64,000 bases of DNA from Comamonadaceae bacterium OTU4NAUVB1. Its GTDB lineage: Bacteria > Pseudomonadota > Gammaproteobacteria > Burkholderiales > Burkholderiaceae_C. The stretch lies in NCBI GenBank assembly GCA_024372625.1, contig CP099605.1:2480001-2544000 (forward strand), read 5' to 3'. The notes beneath the pieces were generated by a model. That model did no database searches, was not told where the DNA came from, and saw only the letters and a list, made by a program, of their open reading frames with translations. A program made the translations under genes and the position numbers. Shown piece by piece: positions 63,800 to 64,000 of the stretch (its first letter is position 1; each line of letters opens with the position of its first letter).

Positions 63800-64000
63800 T
63801 CACGTCAGGGAGGACAGTCGCTCCTTCACGATCATGGAGCCATCGGTCTGGGTCTGGACGAAGCCGCGCTCCTCCAGATCCTTCATGACGCGGCTGACCA
63901 TCTCGCGCGAGGCTCCCACCATCTTGGCCAGGTCCTGGCGCGAGATCTTGTCGCGGATCTTGAGGTTGCCCTGGCCGTCGTCCACGGCGAACTCGATCAG
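63800..64000 (-). CDS. Crp/Fnr family transcriptional regulator (C-terminal end only)
   Basis: Only the last 66 residues are inside the window; the frame is open at the edge. They form the winged helix-turn-helix: KIRDKISRQDLAKMVGASREMVSRVMKDLEERGFV, where SRQDLAKMVGASREMVSRV is the recognition helix unit, followed by the wing TDGSMIV. The sensor domain is not visible, so the effector cannot be named. It is upstream of ftsK on the same strand (98-bp gap). Confidence 0.85.
   Translation of the reverse strand: MIEFAVDDGQGNLKIRDKISRQDLAKMVGASREMVSRVMKDLEERGFVQTQTDGSMIVKERLSSLT

Overview
The window is a high-GC (about two thirds G+C by eye) chromosomal stretch that looks like a betaproteobacterium of the Comamonadaceae type (Variovorax/Acidovorax-like). 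The signs are the betaproteobacterial gene sets rpsF-priB-rpsR-rplI-dnaB, divergent ppsA/ppsR, and alaA-hom-thrC next to molybdopterin genes, plus two orphan Bug/TctC-type binding proteins, a TRAP operon and a short betaproteobacterial H-NS protein. Genes are densely packed, with many 1-4 bp start/stop overlaps. I see no rRNA, tRNA, CRISPR array, transposase, integrase or phage genes.

Layout. 1-5.5 kb: end of a membrane protein gene, an MFS/TauE exporter pair and a divergent AraC-SulP pair, then arfB. 5.9-13.4 kb: a LysR gene followed by a tight catabolic operon (cupin, DUF1445 hydro-lyase, TRAP DctPQM, DUF2848, amidase). 13.5-25.5 kb: clpB with a heat-shock-like promoter, an orphan TctC protein, molybdopterin genes (moaE, moaD, moeA, mobB), threonine genes (thrC, hom), alaA, a Mth938-like protein and bcp. 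25.6-34.5 kb: PIN-PhoH, dnaB, the S6/PriB/S18/L9 operon, ppsA and its regulator ppsR. 34.5-41.8 kb: a redox and iron region (ahpF, ahpC, bfr, bfd, tonB-exbB-exbD, Fur-boxed hemP, a HbpS/GlcG-like protein, a BI-1 protein). 41.9-47.4 kb: rlmD, nlpD, pcm, surE, a quinone oxidoreductase and hns. 47.7-53.2 kb: a Kef-type antiporter translationally linked to two c-di-GMP genes, and an SDR protein. 53.2-59.0 kb: a ferredoxin reductase coupled to a second Bug protein, and livHMGF. 59.2-64 kb: rarA, lolA, ftsK and the end of a Crp/Fnr regulator.

Most of the window is housekeeping DNA. The least described parts are the TRAP/cupin/DUF1445/DUF2848/amidase operon, which looks like a complete regulated uptake-and-degradation unit for an unknown organic acid or amide, and the antiporter/GGDEF/GGDEF-EAL operon, which suggests that ion homeostasis is linked to c-di-GMP through a duplicated sensory module. 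Smaller points include a possible 24-residue membrane protein overlapping bfd, a bacterioferritin with Thr at ferroxidase position 127, a terminator between ahpC and ahpF, an OxyR-like site, a Fur box, and a surE-pcm-nlpD locus with no rpoS. Functions are inferred from motifs read by eye and no database search was run.
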